Below are positions 9,505-19,344 of a stretch of 64,000 nt of DNA, one piece after another. The stretch covers positions 81,419 to 145,418 of the forward strand of contig NZ_NSKE01000010.1 of NCBI RefSeq assembly GCF_002287075.1. The letters run 5' to 3'. The first letter of the stretch is position 1; each line of letters starts with the position of its first letter. Source of the DNA: Fodinibius salipaludis. GTDB lineage: Bacteria; Bacteroidota; Rhodothermia; Balneolales; Balneolaceae. The translations under genes and the position numbers were made by a program. Below the pieces are notes generated by a model. It worked only from the letters and a program-made list of their open reading frames with translations, did no database searches and was not told the DNA's origin.

Positions 9505-10386
9505 ATGAAGAAATCTCATACATCCATTGGCCCGTTTAATTTGTACAGTATTGAAGCCGGACGTTTTCGCCTCGACGGCGGAGCAATGTTTGGAGTAGTC
9601 CCAAAAACGTTGTGGTCGAGATATATTGATGTTGATGATAAAAATCGTATCCACATGGCGATGCGATGCCTGCTTATTGAATCCAAAAATACTGACAAAG
9701 TTTATTTGGTGGATAACGGATCGGGCACCAAATTTGATGAAAAATTTGAGCAGATCTATCAGCTGGATTATGAGCACTCCGATTTGCTGAGTTCACTCGA
9801 GCAATACGGATTTAGTCCCGAAGATATTACGGATGTCATCTTCTCCCATCTCCATTTTGATCACTGCGGCGGTACCACCTACTACGATGACAATGGAGAC
9901 CTGCAGCACACCTTTCCCAACGCAACCTACCATGTAACGAAAAAACAGCTGGAAACCGCCACCGATCCCAATGCTCGCGAGAAGGCCAGTTTCTTGCCGG
10001 AGAACATCAATCCCATAAAAGATTGGGATAAGCTGAATTTGGTAGAGTCACATCACCAGTACGAAGAGGGACTAAATGCTCTACCTGTTAACGGACATAC
10101 GAAAGGGCAACAACTTCCAAGGATTACCGGCGAACAGAAGACGGTCCTTTTTGCCGCTGATTTAATCCCCACCCACGTACACCTGCCCCTGCCCTGGATC
10201 ATGGGCTACGATATGTATCCCGTAACTACCCTTGACGAAAAACAGTGTTATTTAGATCGGGCTGTTGAAGAAAATTGGCACCTTTTTTTAGAGCACGATG
10301 CAGATCAGGAAGTGGTGACTGTTAAAAAAGAAGGTGGAAAGTTTGCCGTCGACGAGAAGTTAACACTTAATGATATTAGCGGCTAA
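9505..10386 (+). CDS. Metallo-beta-lactamase-fold hydrolase
   Basis: 293 residues. The metal-binding motif HLHFDH (115-120) is followed by CGG; further ligands are likely His in NGHTKGQ (near 197), Asp in LFAADLIPTH and His in LFLEHDADQE. The layout is that of quorum-quenching-lactonase and AttM-like or YtnP-like enzymes, but the substrate cannot be assigned. Cytosolic, no signal peptide. It may be co-transcribed with the MerR gene, whose stop lies 54 bases upstream. Confidence 0.88.
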   Translation: MKKSHTSIGPFNLYSIEAGRFRLDGGAMFGVVPKTLWSRYIDVDDKNRIHMAMRCLLIESKNTDKVYLVDNGSGTKFDEKFEQIYQLDYEHSDLLSSLEQYGFSPEDITDVIFSHLHFDHCGGTTYYDDNGDLQHTFPNATYHVTKKQLETATDPNAREKASFLPENINPIKDWDKLNLVESHHQYEEGLNALPVNGHTKGQQLPRITGEQKTVLFAADLIPTHVHLPLPWIMGYDMYPVTTLDEKQCYLDRAVEENWHLFLEHDADQEVVTVKKEGGKFAVDEKLTLNDISG

Positions 10387-10524
10387 GCCTATCCTCTCTG
10401 CTCCCCATGGCTATCGCACTATATAAACACTAACAAATGTAGTATTGGAGTATCCAATATTTTCGTTTATTTAAACGTATTATTATATAACTGATTCCAT
10501 TCCGCTGCGACTTAGCCTACAGTG

Positions 10525-13500
10525 ATGAGCAAAGAACAATCCACAGATAAATTAGTCCGCCCGTTTGTTGATATTATTCGGCAACGGCATCAGTCCCTTT
10601 CAAGGAACTTTTATATAGCTCTTACATCTTTTTTTGCAGCTATTCTACTTGTGGGCTTTACGATTATCGGGATTTTTGAGGCCGGATACTATCTTGAATC
10701 CACCATAAAAATTTCGACTCTTTCAGTACTGCTGGTAACGGCTGTAACCGTCACCCTATACTTTTACAAAAGGCGTAAGTTACCTTCCTTTAAAGATATG
10801 TATTATCAGTTTGGTCGGGAAGAAAAGCTCCCTGAGCTTACTGACGCCCTGGATTTATACTATAATAATCAGGACGATAACGCCCTTCATAAAGCAGCAA
10901 TCGAGCAAAACCTTTCAAAACTTAATTCCGAAAGGGTACAGGAAAAACTCCGGCAGTACGCTCAAAATCATCCCCTCCACCGATTTTTTAAGCAGGGGGT
11001 TATTAGTGCTGTAGGCGGATTTCTTATTCTCTCCCTGTTCACCTTTTTTTATCCTACGGCCATTGAACGGTTGGCTAATCCACAGACGACCTTTACTCCT
11101 CCCAATCCCTATAATTTTGTTATAGATCCCGGTTCCCTAACACTGGAACACGGAAATTCTTTTTCACCCACTATTCGTTTTCAGGATAACGTGCCGGAGG
11201 ATATTATGCTGGCTTTCAAAACGGATATTGAGGATAACTACCGGCGGCGAAGTCCGGAAGCGCTTGAACAAAACAGAGCTACTTTTGCTCCTATCTCGTT
11301 AACAACCGACGGCCGTTACTATGTTATCATGGATGGATTTGAGAGCAAAAAGTATGATATCGATGTACAACTTCGTCCCCGCTTTGAACAGCTAACACTG
11401 CATATTATCCCCCCCGCCTACACACAACTCGATTCTACCTCCTACAGCTATCCTTTTTCCAAGATTCAGGCCTATGAAGGTTCTACCATAGAAATCGAAG
11501 GACTTGCCAATAAGAAGCTATCCGAACTGCTGTATATCAGCTCCAATCTAAACGATACGCTTTCCGCCAGCAGAGACTCTACCCGGGAAAATCTATTTAC
11601 GATCAAAACCAAGGTTGGGGCTGTCGATACTATTTCCTTTAGGATGAGAGACAGTGCCGGCCTGACCAACGAAAATAATTTCAGATTTATCGTTGATCCC
11701 CGAAAAGATCAGTCCCCCTATGTAGATTTAATTGCCCCATCCGAAAACCTCCGGATGAAAAGTGCCAAGCCCCTTTCTTTAGAATACGAAGCCAGTGACG
11801 ATTTCGGATTGACGGAAGCTAAGCTCCACTATGAATTGCAGCGTGCTTTTACCCCCGAACCGGAAAAGGGTACCCTGGAACTGCCCCCACCTACTATCAA
11901 CGAGGAGCAATCGTACCAGTGGGATCTTCCCAATTTGAATCCCAAAGCCCGCGACCAAATTACGTATTGGATTGAGGTCTATGACAATGACCGGTACAAC
12001 GGACGAAAAAAAGGTCGTTCCCAAAAAATGACGGTGACCTTTCCATCCACTACAGAGTATATGGAAGAGCTGGACTCCAAAGAGCGAGAGGTAACCGAAT
12101 CGCTGGAAGATGTATCCCAGTCCTTTGAGCAAATGGAAAAGCAATATGAACAGTTTAAGCAACAGCTTCAGCAAAATCCCGAAACGGACTGGGAACAAAA
12201 GCAGAAGCTCGAAGAGGTCGAAAAAGAACGGCAGGAAATTGATAAAAAGGTCGATGACCTGAATCAAAAGTTTGAGGAGATCAGAAATGAAATTGAACAA
12301 AATCAGGCCATGTCACCGGAGACATTAGAGGCCTATGATGAGCTCCAAAAACTTATGAAGGAAATTAATGATCCGGAGCTCGAAAAAGCGTTGGAAGAGC
12401 TTCGCAATTCGCTCGGTGAAATGAATCCCGATGAAATGCGCAAAGCACTTGAAAACTATGAATTCAACGAAGAGCAGTATCGCCAGCGCATTGATCGTAC
12501 GCTCGACCTGTTCAAATCCCTAAAATTAAACAGTGATTTGGAAAAAGCTGCTCAGTCACTGGAAGAATTAGCCAAGCAGGAAAAAGAAATCAGTGAAGAA
12601 CGTGAAGTATCCGATGAAGAGGTACAACAACAGCAGTCAATACAGGAGGATTTATCAGACCTGCAGGAACAATTGGACAACATCGACGATAATGCGCCCG
12701 ATAATGCCAAGCCTCAAGTTGAGAAGCTACAGCAAAAAAGCAGTAAGCAACTGGATAAGATTGAAAAGGAGCTGCAGGAAAACATCAATAAGCTTAAGGA
12801 GCAGTCATCTCCTGAAAAAGATATTGATATTAAAAAACAGCAGCAGAACATTCAGCAACAACTGCAACAGCAGGCTCAGCAGATGCGCAGTGCCAAGCAG
12901 CAGCTCAACCAACAACGGCGTCAGGTTAACAGAGCCGCTCTCGAATACGTTTTACATTCGCTTATCAATCTTTCTAAAAACCAGGAAGAGTTGACCAAGG
13001 AGACGGAACCTATCCCGACGCAATCCAGTGCTTTTGTCGAGAAGGCCCGACAGGAACGGAATATATCCAACCAGTTTACGATACTTTCGGATTCTCTTTT
13101 TAAGGTGTCATCCGAGATTCCCAGTTTTTCAAACCAGATCAACAAAAAGAAGACCGAAGTTGAACAATCTTTATCGCGCGCCGTTGAGCTGTTAGCGGAG
13201 CGTGACGGCTCTAACGCCACTTATGCGCAGCGACAGTCACTGGGAGGTATCAACGAGTTGACGACCATGATTACTTCGCTCCTGGATCAACTCAATAACC
13301 AACAAGGGGGCGGCTCGGGCGGAGCTATGAGTATGCAACAGCTTATGGAACAGATGAAGAAAATGTCGGGCGAACAGCAGCAGATCAACAAGCAGATACA
13401 GGAAATGATAAATGATATGCAGGGGAATCGCCTGTCGCAGGACCAAATGGAGCGGCTTAACCAGCTGTCGAAACAGCAAAATAAAATTCGCAAGCAGCTT

Positions 13501-13881
13501 CGGGAGTTACAGCGGCGTGGACAGCTCGAATCGGGCGACCGCGTACTAAGTGAACTGGAACGGATGTCGGAGCAGATGGAGGATGCAATTAATGACTTGC
13601 GCGGCGGACAGCTGGATAAACAGCTGATGCAGCGACAGCAGAATATTCTATCGCGAATGCTCAACGCCGAAAAGGCCGTGCAAGAACGGGGCAAAGAGGA
13701 GCGACGCGAAGCTACCACCGCGGAGGAACGGGAACAACGTGCATCTCCCGATGTTACGCTTGAAGAACTTCAGAAGCAGGTCCGCGATATGATCAATAAC
13801 CCCGATTATACGTCCTTTTCGGATGATTACCAGCGTCTAATCGAGCACTATTTTGAGCTCCTAAAGAAATATGAGAATTAG
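10525..13881 (+). CDS. DUF4175-family large coiled-coil membrane protein
   Basis: 1118 residues from the ATG at 10525 (a GTG three bases earlier is also possible). Two membrane helices lie near 33-80 and one near 157-178. A beta-rich periplasmic part (about 190-510) follows, then a very long Q/E/K-rich coiled coil (about 520-1080) with stretches such as QQQLQQQAQQM. This is the layout of the DUF4175 proteins, often found near BatA-type VWA genes; a VWA gene lies 2 kb downstream on the other strand. Function is unknown; a structural or membrane-stress role is often supposed. Confidence 0.85.
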   Translation: MSKEQSTDKLVRPFVDIIRQRHQSLSRNFYIALTSFFAAILLVGFTIIGIFEAGYYLESTIKISTLSVLLVTAVTVTLYFYKRRKLPSFKDMYYQFGREEKLPELTDALDLYYNNQDDNALHKAAIEQNLSKLNSERVQEKLRQYAQNHPLHRFFKQGVISAVGGFLILSLFTFFYPTAIERLANPQTTFTPPNPYNFVIDPGSLTLEHGNSFSPTIRFQDNVPEDIMLAFKTDIEDNYRRRSPEALEQNRATFAPISLTTDGRYYVIMDGFESKKYDIDVQLRPRFEQLTLHIIPPAYTQLDSTSYSYPFSKIQAYEGSTIEIEGLANKKLSELLYISSNLNDTLSASRDSTRENLFTIKTKVGAVDTISFRMRDSAGLTNENNFRFIVDPRKDQSPYVDLIAPSENLRMKSAKPLSLEYEASDDFGLTEAKLHYELQRAFTPEPEKGTLELPPPTINEEQSYQWDLPNLNPKARDQITYWIEVYDNDRYNGRKKGRSQKMTVTFPSTTEYMEELDSKEREVTESLEDVSQSFEQMEKQYEQFKQQLQQNPETDWEQKQKLEEVEKERQEIDKKVDDLNQKFEEIRNEIEQNQAMSPETLEAYDELQKLMKEINDPELEKALEELRNSLGEMNPDEMRKALENYEFNEEQYRQRIDRTLDLFKSLKLNSDLEKAAQSLEELAKQEKEISEEREVSDEEVQQQQSIQEDLSDLQEQLDNIDDNAPDNAKPQVEKLQQKSSKQLDKIEKELQENINKLKEQSSPEKDIDIKKQQQNIQQQLQQQAQQMRSAKQQLNQQRRQVNRAALEYVLHSLINLSKNQEELTKETEPIPTQSSAFVEKARQERNISNQFTILSDSLFKVSSEIPSFSNQINKKKTEVEQSLSRAVELLAERDGSNATYAQRQSLGGINELTTMITSLLDQLNNQQGGGSGGAMSMQQLMEQMKKMSGEQQQINKQIQEMINDMQGNRLSQDQMERLNQLSKQQNKIRKQLRELQRRGQLESGDRVLSELERMSEQMEDAINDLRGGQLDKQLMQRQQNILSRMLNAEKAVQERGKEERREATTAEEREQRASPDVTLEELQKQVRDMINNPDYTSFSDDYQRLIEHYFELLKKYEN

Positions 13882-14588
13882 ACAGCTTATCCCTCATTCA
13901 CGAAAAATCGGTCATCTCGAATGTAAGTGAGAGATCCTTGTTTCCAATTATTCAAAAACTCAGTCTCACTTTGCAACTTTGTTACTTTGTCACTCTGACC
14001 CTCTGCAACTCAAAAACCTCCTCACCTAATTACTTCTTTACCATTCACTTCCGTCTGACATTAGCCATATCTAAACAAACCAGGCACAGCCTTGCAGAAA
14101 TGCCTCCAAATTACGATCTCCCCCCCTGCTACGAGAGAGTTGCACTCTCGAGTAATCGGGAGTACAACTCCCTCTAAACTAAATATAAAACACTAATACG
14201 ATACAACGCAGAGCTCCTACTACGTTAAAACTCCGTAGAACAAGCATTGTAACGAAATTGGGGCTCCCCGTTCACCGCCGTCCTCAGTCACTTAGTTACT
14301 TTGCCACTTCCTCTCCTAATTACCCATTCATCCTTCACAAGTCTATAGTTAATCATTCCTACGCGAACCTAATGGCAGGAGATCCCTCGGCTCCGCTCCC
14401 CGATGGGTCGGGACACCGCAGGATGACATTGCTTTTAATTGAACATTCAACCTTTAACTTCCGCCATTAAACACCGTCCACGGTCAACCATCATCCGTCC
14501 TCAATCATCACTTAAAACTTTCCACTTTACAACTCTGTAACTCAATCACCCCATCACTTTATCACCTAATCACTGAATTAACAAACAC
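13882..14588 (+). repeat. Intergenic tract of recurring short words
   Basis: No credible gene. Read on the plus strand the tract is poor in G and built from shuffled words such as TTTGTCACT, CACCTAATCAC, TTCAACATT and CCGTCATCC, plus an inverted pair around 14127-14177 (ACTCTCGAG with CTCGAGAGT-like flanks). It contains one copy of the CCTACGCG repeat (14359-14440). Confidence 0.7.
14359..14440 (+). repeat. CCTACGCG repeat, copy 1
   Basis: About 80 bases beginning CCTACGCGAACC and ending GATGACATTGCTTTTAATT, with an internal GATCCCTCGG...GGGATGAC palindromic part. Closely similar copies lie at 19172, 20072 and 23722. Here the centre is extended by a CGATGGGTCGGG block. Confidence 0.85.
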
Positions 14589-15347
14589 TCACCCTGCCGC
14601 CGCAAGCTTTTTCCGGTTTTCACGGATAACCTGCCGGTAGGCTTCTAATACAGCTTCGGTCACCTTACTGTCGAGTACCTCTGCTTCCCTCTTTACTGCT
14701 TCTGCAGCATTCTGCGGTGCAAAGGCTTTTCCTACCAATTGCAATCCCGGAATATCGCCGCTGCTGTCCCCAATATATGCTACTTCACGTGGATCAATAT
14801 CCATAATATCGCAGAGCTGCTGAATTCCGGTCCGTTTATTATTTTCGGCCAGGATAATATTGATGGAAACATCCGTATTATGAACTTCAAATTTGGGATA
14901 ATGTTCTTCCACGTACTCAGCTACCTGCGGATAAAGCTCCTGAATAACCTCCGTATCAAGATGTATAATACCCGCATCCATCTTCTTGGTAAATTCAATA
15001 ATAATACCCTTGTACTGCGGTACTATTTCCTTGCGCAGCCATTCCTTTAATTCTCGAACCTGCTGCTCTGCTTCTTTATCAAAGGCGGGATGCAGTTGAA
15101 TTTCATTGGTCTCAAGTTTATACACGCCCGCACTTTCAAATACTACATGACGATCAATACCCAGCCATTGTGCCACCGCTTCTACATATGGAAACGGACG
15201 TCCCGAGCAAATTGAAAGCGAAGGAACGGCCATATCATGCAGACTCTGCTCATTTAATCGACGAATCTGTGAAAGCAGCTCCCAGTCCGGCGATTCAAAA
15301 GGTACAGAAATACATCCGTCGAGATCGGTAATAAAGAGTTTTATCAT
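14589..15347 (-). CDS. HAD-superfamily phosphatase (Cof-like)
   Basis: 252 residues. Motif I is FITDLDG (nucleophile Asp8, acid Asp10), motif II is SICSGRP, the motif III lysine is probably in the AENNKRTG region, and motif IV is YIGDSSGDIPG. The C2-type cap between motifs II and III marks the Cof/phosphoglycolate-phosphatase branch that includes sucrose- and mannosyl-glycerate-phosphate phosphatases. It is a soluble Mg-dependent phosphatase; the substrate cannot be chosen. The S23-like gene lies 44 bases upstream on the same strand. Confidence 0.87.
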   Translation of the reverse strand: MIKLFITDLDGCISVPFESPDWELLSQIRRLNEQSLHDMAVPSLSICSGRPFPYVEAVAQWLGIDRHVVFESAGVYKLETNEIQLHPAFDKEAEQQVRELKEWLRKEIVPQYKGIIIEFTKKMDAGIIHLDTEVIQELYPQVAEYVEEHYPKFEVHNTDVSINIILAENNKRTGIQQLCDIMDIDPREVAYIGDSSGDIPGLQLVGKAFAPQNAAEAVKREAEVLDSKVTEAVLEAYRQVIRENRKKLAAAG

Positions 15348-15391
15348 TTTGGGGTTAAGTGATTAAGATATTAAGAAACTATGTGATTAGG

Positions 15392-15745
15392 TTAATTATT
15401 AGTTGTAAGATAATTTTGCAAGCCATTTAATTGGCTTGATACCTTACCTGTTAGATCTAACAGACTCGAAATGTTATGAATATAGTTTTGGCGTTTTAAA
15501 ATAATTAATTGGGTCTCCAACTCACTTAATGATCCCTTTGCAATATTTACAAAGTTTGCAAACTCTGCTTTACTCTTGCGAGCCGCCCCTTCAGCCAAAT
15601 TACTTGGTACCGATATAGCGGCTCGTCGCATTTGTGAAGTTAACCCAAATTTTTCCTCGGTCGGGAAACCTTTACTGATTTTGTAGATTTCATCCACCAG
15701 ATCCATTGCATTCTTCCATGCTTCCAAATTATAATGTGGTCTCAT
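15392..15745 (-). CDS. Four-helix-bundle protein (S23/IVP family), copy 1
   Basis: 117 residues. The family core LTSQMRRAAISVPSNLAEG (35-53) is intact, followed by an alternating helical C-terminal half. The family was first found as an ORF in 23S rRNA intervening sequences and forms pentamers of four-helix bundles; its role is unknown. No rRNA lies nearby. Two paralogues occur in this window (54558 and 57750), quite divergent in sequence. Confidence 0.9.
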   Translation of the reverse strand: MRPHYNLEAWKNAMDLVDEIYKISKGFPTEEKFGLTSQMRRAAISVPSNLAEGAARKSKAEFANFVNIAKGSLSELETQLIILKRQNYIHNISSLLDLTGKVSSQLNGLQNYLTTNN

Positions 15746-15900
15746 AATCTCTCTTGATTTAATTTTGTATTCCTACCTCACCTATTTACTTCATCACCTA
15801 ATCACCCCTTCACCACTCACCGCCGTCATCCGACATTAGTCATATCCAAACAACCCGGGCCCAGCCCTGCGGACATGCCTCCAAATTTAACATTTAACAT
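15746..15900 (+). repeat. Short-word intergenic tract
   Basis: Same word vocabulary as the other tracts, with CACCTAATCACC, CATCCGACATTAG and TTTAACATTCAACC. CCGACATTAGTCATA recurs with one difference near 14054. Confidence 0.6.
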
Positions 15901-16974
15901 TCAACCTTCAACACTTCCAACTTTGTTTCTGTGTTCCTTTGTTACTTTGCGACTCTCATAAATCTTAAACTCCGGAAACACCATCCCAATAAACAAAAAC
16001 AACAGCCCCACTCCAGCCAGCCACTGGTATTGATTTTTAAAATCAGCATACTCCTGACTGGAAAATTCCCCCTGCTGCAGCTCATCCAGCCTTCCCAGAA
16101 AGCTGTCAATTCCCAAACTGCCACTACGGATTTCATAGTATTCACCGTTAGCCCCATCCGCAATTGAACGCAAGACACTCGACTGTAAGGTACTGGTGAT
16201 AACCTCTCCTTGTTGATTCCGCTTGTACCCCATTAGGGATCCATCTTCATCATATAACGGAATGGTTCCCCCTTCCTTCGTCCCGATCCCCAACGTATAG
16301 ACAGATATATTTTGCTCCAGCAGTTGGTTAAGCTCCTCATCATAACTTTCCCCGTGATTTTCTCCGTCAGATATAATCAGTAAAACTTTAGCCGCCTGCA
16401 CATTTTGACTATCCTCATCCGTTGACTTAAATGCTTCGGAAGCCGTCTCCATAGCAGCGCTAAAATTCGTTGATGATGACGGCATCTGATCAGTCTCAGC
16501 TATATTCAAAAACATCCGCAAAGCAGAATAATCCAATGTCATGGGAGCCTGGAGATATGCTTCTCCGGTGAAGACCACCAACCCAACGCGATCACCGTTG
16601 AGCCGGTCGACCAGTCGCGAGACCTCATACTTGGCCTTTTCCAACCGGCTGGGTTTTACATCCTCTGTATTCATGCTGTCCGAAAGATCCAGCCCAATCA
16701 AAAGATCAACGCCCTGGCGTTTCACTTCGCGGACTTCCGTCCCAATTTTCGGTCCCGCGGCGGCAATAGTAAGCAGGGCAAGTCCAATATAAAGGCTGCC
16801 CATGCGAATGCGCTTACCCCTCGGCCAAAAGCCGCTGCGTAACCTTTCAAAAAGATCAGCCCCGAAATAGCTTTTTCGCTTTTTGTCTAGCTTCTTATTG
16901 TACCACCAGTTTGCTCCAATAAGCAACGGGATGATTAGTAATAGCCACAAAAAAATGCTGTCCTGCCAGATCAT
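15901..16974 (-). CDS. VWA-domain membrane protein (BatA/BatB-like)
   Basis: 357 residues. Two N-terminal membrane helices (about 8-25 and 60-77), then a von Willebrand A domain with MIDAS motif DLSDS (near 96-100) and the later conserved Thr and Asp, then a C-terminal helix (LAGVGLLFLFIGMVF) and a short basic tail. The layout is that of BatA/BatB aerotolerance proteins, which in Bacteroidota and relatives are normally encoded in a MoxR-DUF58-Bat operon. No such partners are seen next to it here, so it looks like a stand-alone copy. Its last codons run into word repeats. Confidence 0.85.
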   Translation of the reverse strand: MIWQDSIFLWLLLIIPLLIGANWWYNKKLDKKRKSYFGADLFERLRSGFWPRGKRIRMGSLYIGLALLTIAAAGPKIGTEVREVKRQGVDLLIGLDLSDSMNTEDVKPSRLEKAKYEVSRLVDRLNGDRVGLVVFTGEAYLQAPMTLDYSALRMFLNIAETDQMPSSSTNFSAAMETASEAFKSTDEDSQNVQAAKVLLIISDGENHGESYDEELNQLLEQNISVYTLGIGTKEGGTIPLYDEDGSLMGYKRNQQGEVITSTLQSSVLRSIADGANGEYYEIRSGSLGIDSFLGRLDELQQGEFSSQEYADFKNQYQWLAGVGLLFLFIGMVFPEFKIYESRKVTKEHRNKVGSVEG

Positions 16975-17422
16975 AAATAGCTGTTTGGGTTCCGATATGG
17001 ATAAATCAGAATGAGGATAATTAACTGATGAAAATAAACCAAATTGTGTTTTCTCTAAAGTTATTAGGTGACTAAGAAATTAAGTGATTAAGTATATAGC
17101 TTTTCACCTAATTACCCCATCACCATTCATCACAGTCGTCCGTCACCCATCATCACTTAACACTATATAACTCTGTGCCTTTGTCACTTAGTTACTTTGT
17201 CACTGCATCACCTAATCACTTGCCAAACACACCCCGAGCAGCCACTTCGTGGCAGCCCACCCCTCTCAAGAGGGGAATCACTCAATACCCAACTTCACGG
17301 TTTTCAACATTTAACTTTCAACATTAAACCTTCAACACTCAACACCGTCCGCAGTCATCCGTCCCCCGTCATCACTTTCGACTTTACAACTCTGTCACTT
17401 AATTACTTCGTCACTGCATCAC
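16975..17422 (+). repeat. Intergenic tract of recurring short words
   Basis: No gene. The left part (17053-17115) reads as an inverted pair (GGTGACTAAG... against ...TTCACCTAATTAC), which may fold into a weak hairpin. The rest is G-poor word repeat, with a GC-rich unit at 17228-17277 (CACCCCGAGCAGCC...AAGAGGGG) that recurs at 23861. Confidence 0.65.
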
Positions 17423-18748
17423 CTATCTACACAAAATCATCACCACATCCATTAAATTATTCCCGGTCGGTCCTGTTTTTAAAAGCGTATCCATTTGCTC
17501 ATGAAAGTGGTGGGAATCATTATCAGACAGATAGGACTGCGGATCTATATTCTTCGCTCTTGCCTTGGCAATAGTGGTCCCATCTACGATAGCACCGGCC
17601 GCATCGGTGGGGCCATCAATACCATCCGTGCCGGCACTCAGCCAGGTAATATTTTCGTATCCCGCTATTTTTAACGCTCCCCTCAGAGCCAACTCCTGAT
17701 TTCGTCCCCCCTTCCCATCGCCCGTCACCTGCACCGTACTTTCGCCCCAAAAAATAAATAAAGCAGGTTCTGCTCTTTGTGGGTTATCCTGATCGGCAGC
17801 CGGTAAAATTTTGTCCACAACGGAACGGGCCACTTCCTCAACATCTTCATTAAACGGCTCATCGGCTACCGTCACTTTCCATCCTTTTTGCGATGCAAGA
17901 TCTGCTATTTTATCAGCCAGCTTAGATGCCGAGCTGATAATTTCTGATTGATGCTTCTTAATGGGAGCTTCCTCAGGCGTTACCGTTTCCACCACCTCTC
18001 CCCTGATTCCCTTCTCGATATGCGTACGGACTGATTCCGGCGCTGCTTCCCATAGATCATATTCCAACAACACATGATAAGCATCTTGGAACGAGGACCA
18101 ATCTGGAATCGTAGGTCCGCTGCCAACTATGGATAACTCATCATCCGGCACATCAGAAATTACAAGATCGATAAGCGTAATGTTTGGATCCAGGTAACGG
18201 AGCAGCTGTCCGCCTTTAACCTTAGAGCAGTGTTTTCGAACGGTATTGATATCGTGAATAGTAGCTCCTGAATTGTTGAGCAACTTGTATAATCCAGCCA
18301 AATCATCAACAGAAACTCCTTCGGCCGGGAAACTTAACAGGGATGAAGTACCACCGGAAATCAGGGTTATGGTAATAGCATGAGACGGAATACTTTCCAT
18401 GAAATCTACGGCACTATTCCCCGCTTCCAAACTTTGTTCATCGGGCAGCGGATGACTCCCGGCGATTACTTCATCAGCCTCACACAATCCGGCCGCTTCT
18501 TGATCACTTGTTATCACCAAACTTTTTGTGATATGATCTCCCAATATCTCGCTGGCTTGCTCATACATGGGAACGGCCGCCTTACCAACGGCAAAAAGAT
18601 AGACCGGCCGATTACCTATAGAATACTGCTTATCCCCTACTTTGATCTCGTTGCCATTAATTTCGAGGACTTCTCGTATGGCGCGATGCGGAGAGCATTG
18701 TTCAAGCCCTTCCAGGAAAAGGTTTTTTAACAGCATTCTGCTACTCAC
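17423..18748 (-). CDS. Glycerate 2-kinase, type 2 (MOFRL/DUF4147)
   Basis: 441 residues, the usual length. It phosphorylates D-glycerate to 2-phosphoglycerate with ATP in the cytosol. Signatures seen: VYLFAVGKAAVPM near 50, SGGTSSLLSFP near 140, VRKHCSKVKGGQL near 175, DVPDDELSIVGSGPT near 205, and a C-terminal MOFRL domain with GKGGRNQELALR (near 345) and SAGTDGIDGPTDAAGA. Gene names gckA or ttuD are used for the family. It stands alone between repeat tracts. The C-terminus ends a few residues after GNNLMDV, as expected. Confidence 0.92.
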   Translation of the reverse strand: MSSRMLLKNLFLEGLEQCSPHRAIREVLEINGNEIKVGDKQYSIGNRPVYLFAVGKAAVPMYEQASEILGDHITKSLVITSDQEAAGLCEADEVIAGSHPLPDEQSLEAGNSAVDFMESIPSHAITITLISGGTSSLLSFPAEGVSVDDLAGLYKLLNNSGATIHDINTVRKHCSKVKGGQLLRYLDPNITLIDLVISDVPDDELSIVGSGPTIPDWSSFQDAYHVLLEYDLWEAAPESVRTHIEKGIRGEVVETVTPEEAPIKKHQSEIISSASKLADKIADLASQKGWKVTVADEPFNEDVEEVARSVVDKILPAADQDNPQRAEPALFIFWGESTVQVTGDGKGGRNQELALRGALKIAGYENITWLSAGTDGIDGPTDAAGAIVDGTTIAKARAKNIDPQSYLSDNDSHHFHEQMDTLLKTGPTGNNLMDVVMILCR

Positions 18749-19344
18749 AGTTGATATATTTAAATCCTCGATACATAAATAGTGACCAGTAATCTAACGA
18801 TCTTGATGAAAATCCTAAATTAGTTCTTCTTCTTTTAAACAATTCTCCCCTTCTAACCTCAACTATTATGTTCAATAACATACCAGCCATAAGGGAAACT
18901 ATTTATTGGCAAAAATGACATTTTCTTAAGAATTCTGAGTCATAACCTTCGATACTATGTCACTCAATCATCTAATCACCAATCCACAGTCCACCGTCGT
19001 CTGTCGTCACAAACCAGGCACAGCCCTGCGGACATGCTTCCAACTTCAACATTCACCACTTAATATTTACCATTCAACAGTTTTGAGGGAGTTGCACTCC
19101 CAAAAAGCGCTCCCTTCTTGTGGAGAGGAATTTAGGGTGGGTCATAAAAGAAAAAAATAGCATCTTAGATGCTACGCGAACCTAATGGCAGGAGATCCCT
19201 CGGCTCCGCTCGGGATGACATTGCTTTTAATTAAACCTTCAACCTGTAACATTTAACATTCAACACTCACCACTCAACATTCAAAACCATCTACAGTCGT
19301 CCGTCCCCGGTCCAACCCTGTAACTTTGTATCTCTGTCACTCAA
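18749..19344 (+). repeat. Intergenic repeat tract
   Basis: The first 200 bases, upstream of the glycerate kinase gene, are AT-rich and unremarkable and may hold its promoter. From about 18955 the G-poor word repeat begins. It includes TTGAGGGAGTTGCACTCCC (19080-19098), which recurs near 23216, and a CCTACGCG-type repeat at 19172-19232. Confidence 0.65.
19172..19232 (+). repeat. CCTACGCG repeat, copy 2
   Basis: Short form, 61 bases, lacking the central GGGTCGGGACA block of the other copies, so GATCCCTCGGCTCCGCTC runs directly into GGGATGACATTGC and forms a clean palindrome. Confidence 0.85.

Noticed and set aside
13938..14470. Small ORFs in the word-repeat tracts (also near 17197, 28259 and 61675)
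   Set aside because: Their products only reflect the repeat vocabulary (runs of S, T, L, P, H), vary between copies, and lack plausible starts or partners.
13882..14588. CRISPR array or simple tandem repeat in the G-poor tracts
   Set aside because: Words recur in irregular order without constant-length spacers or a fixed repeat, and no cas gene is present.
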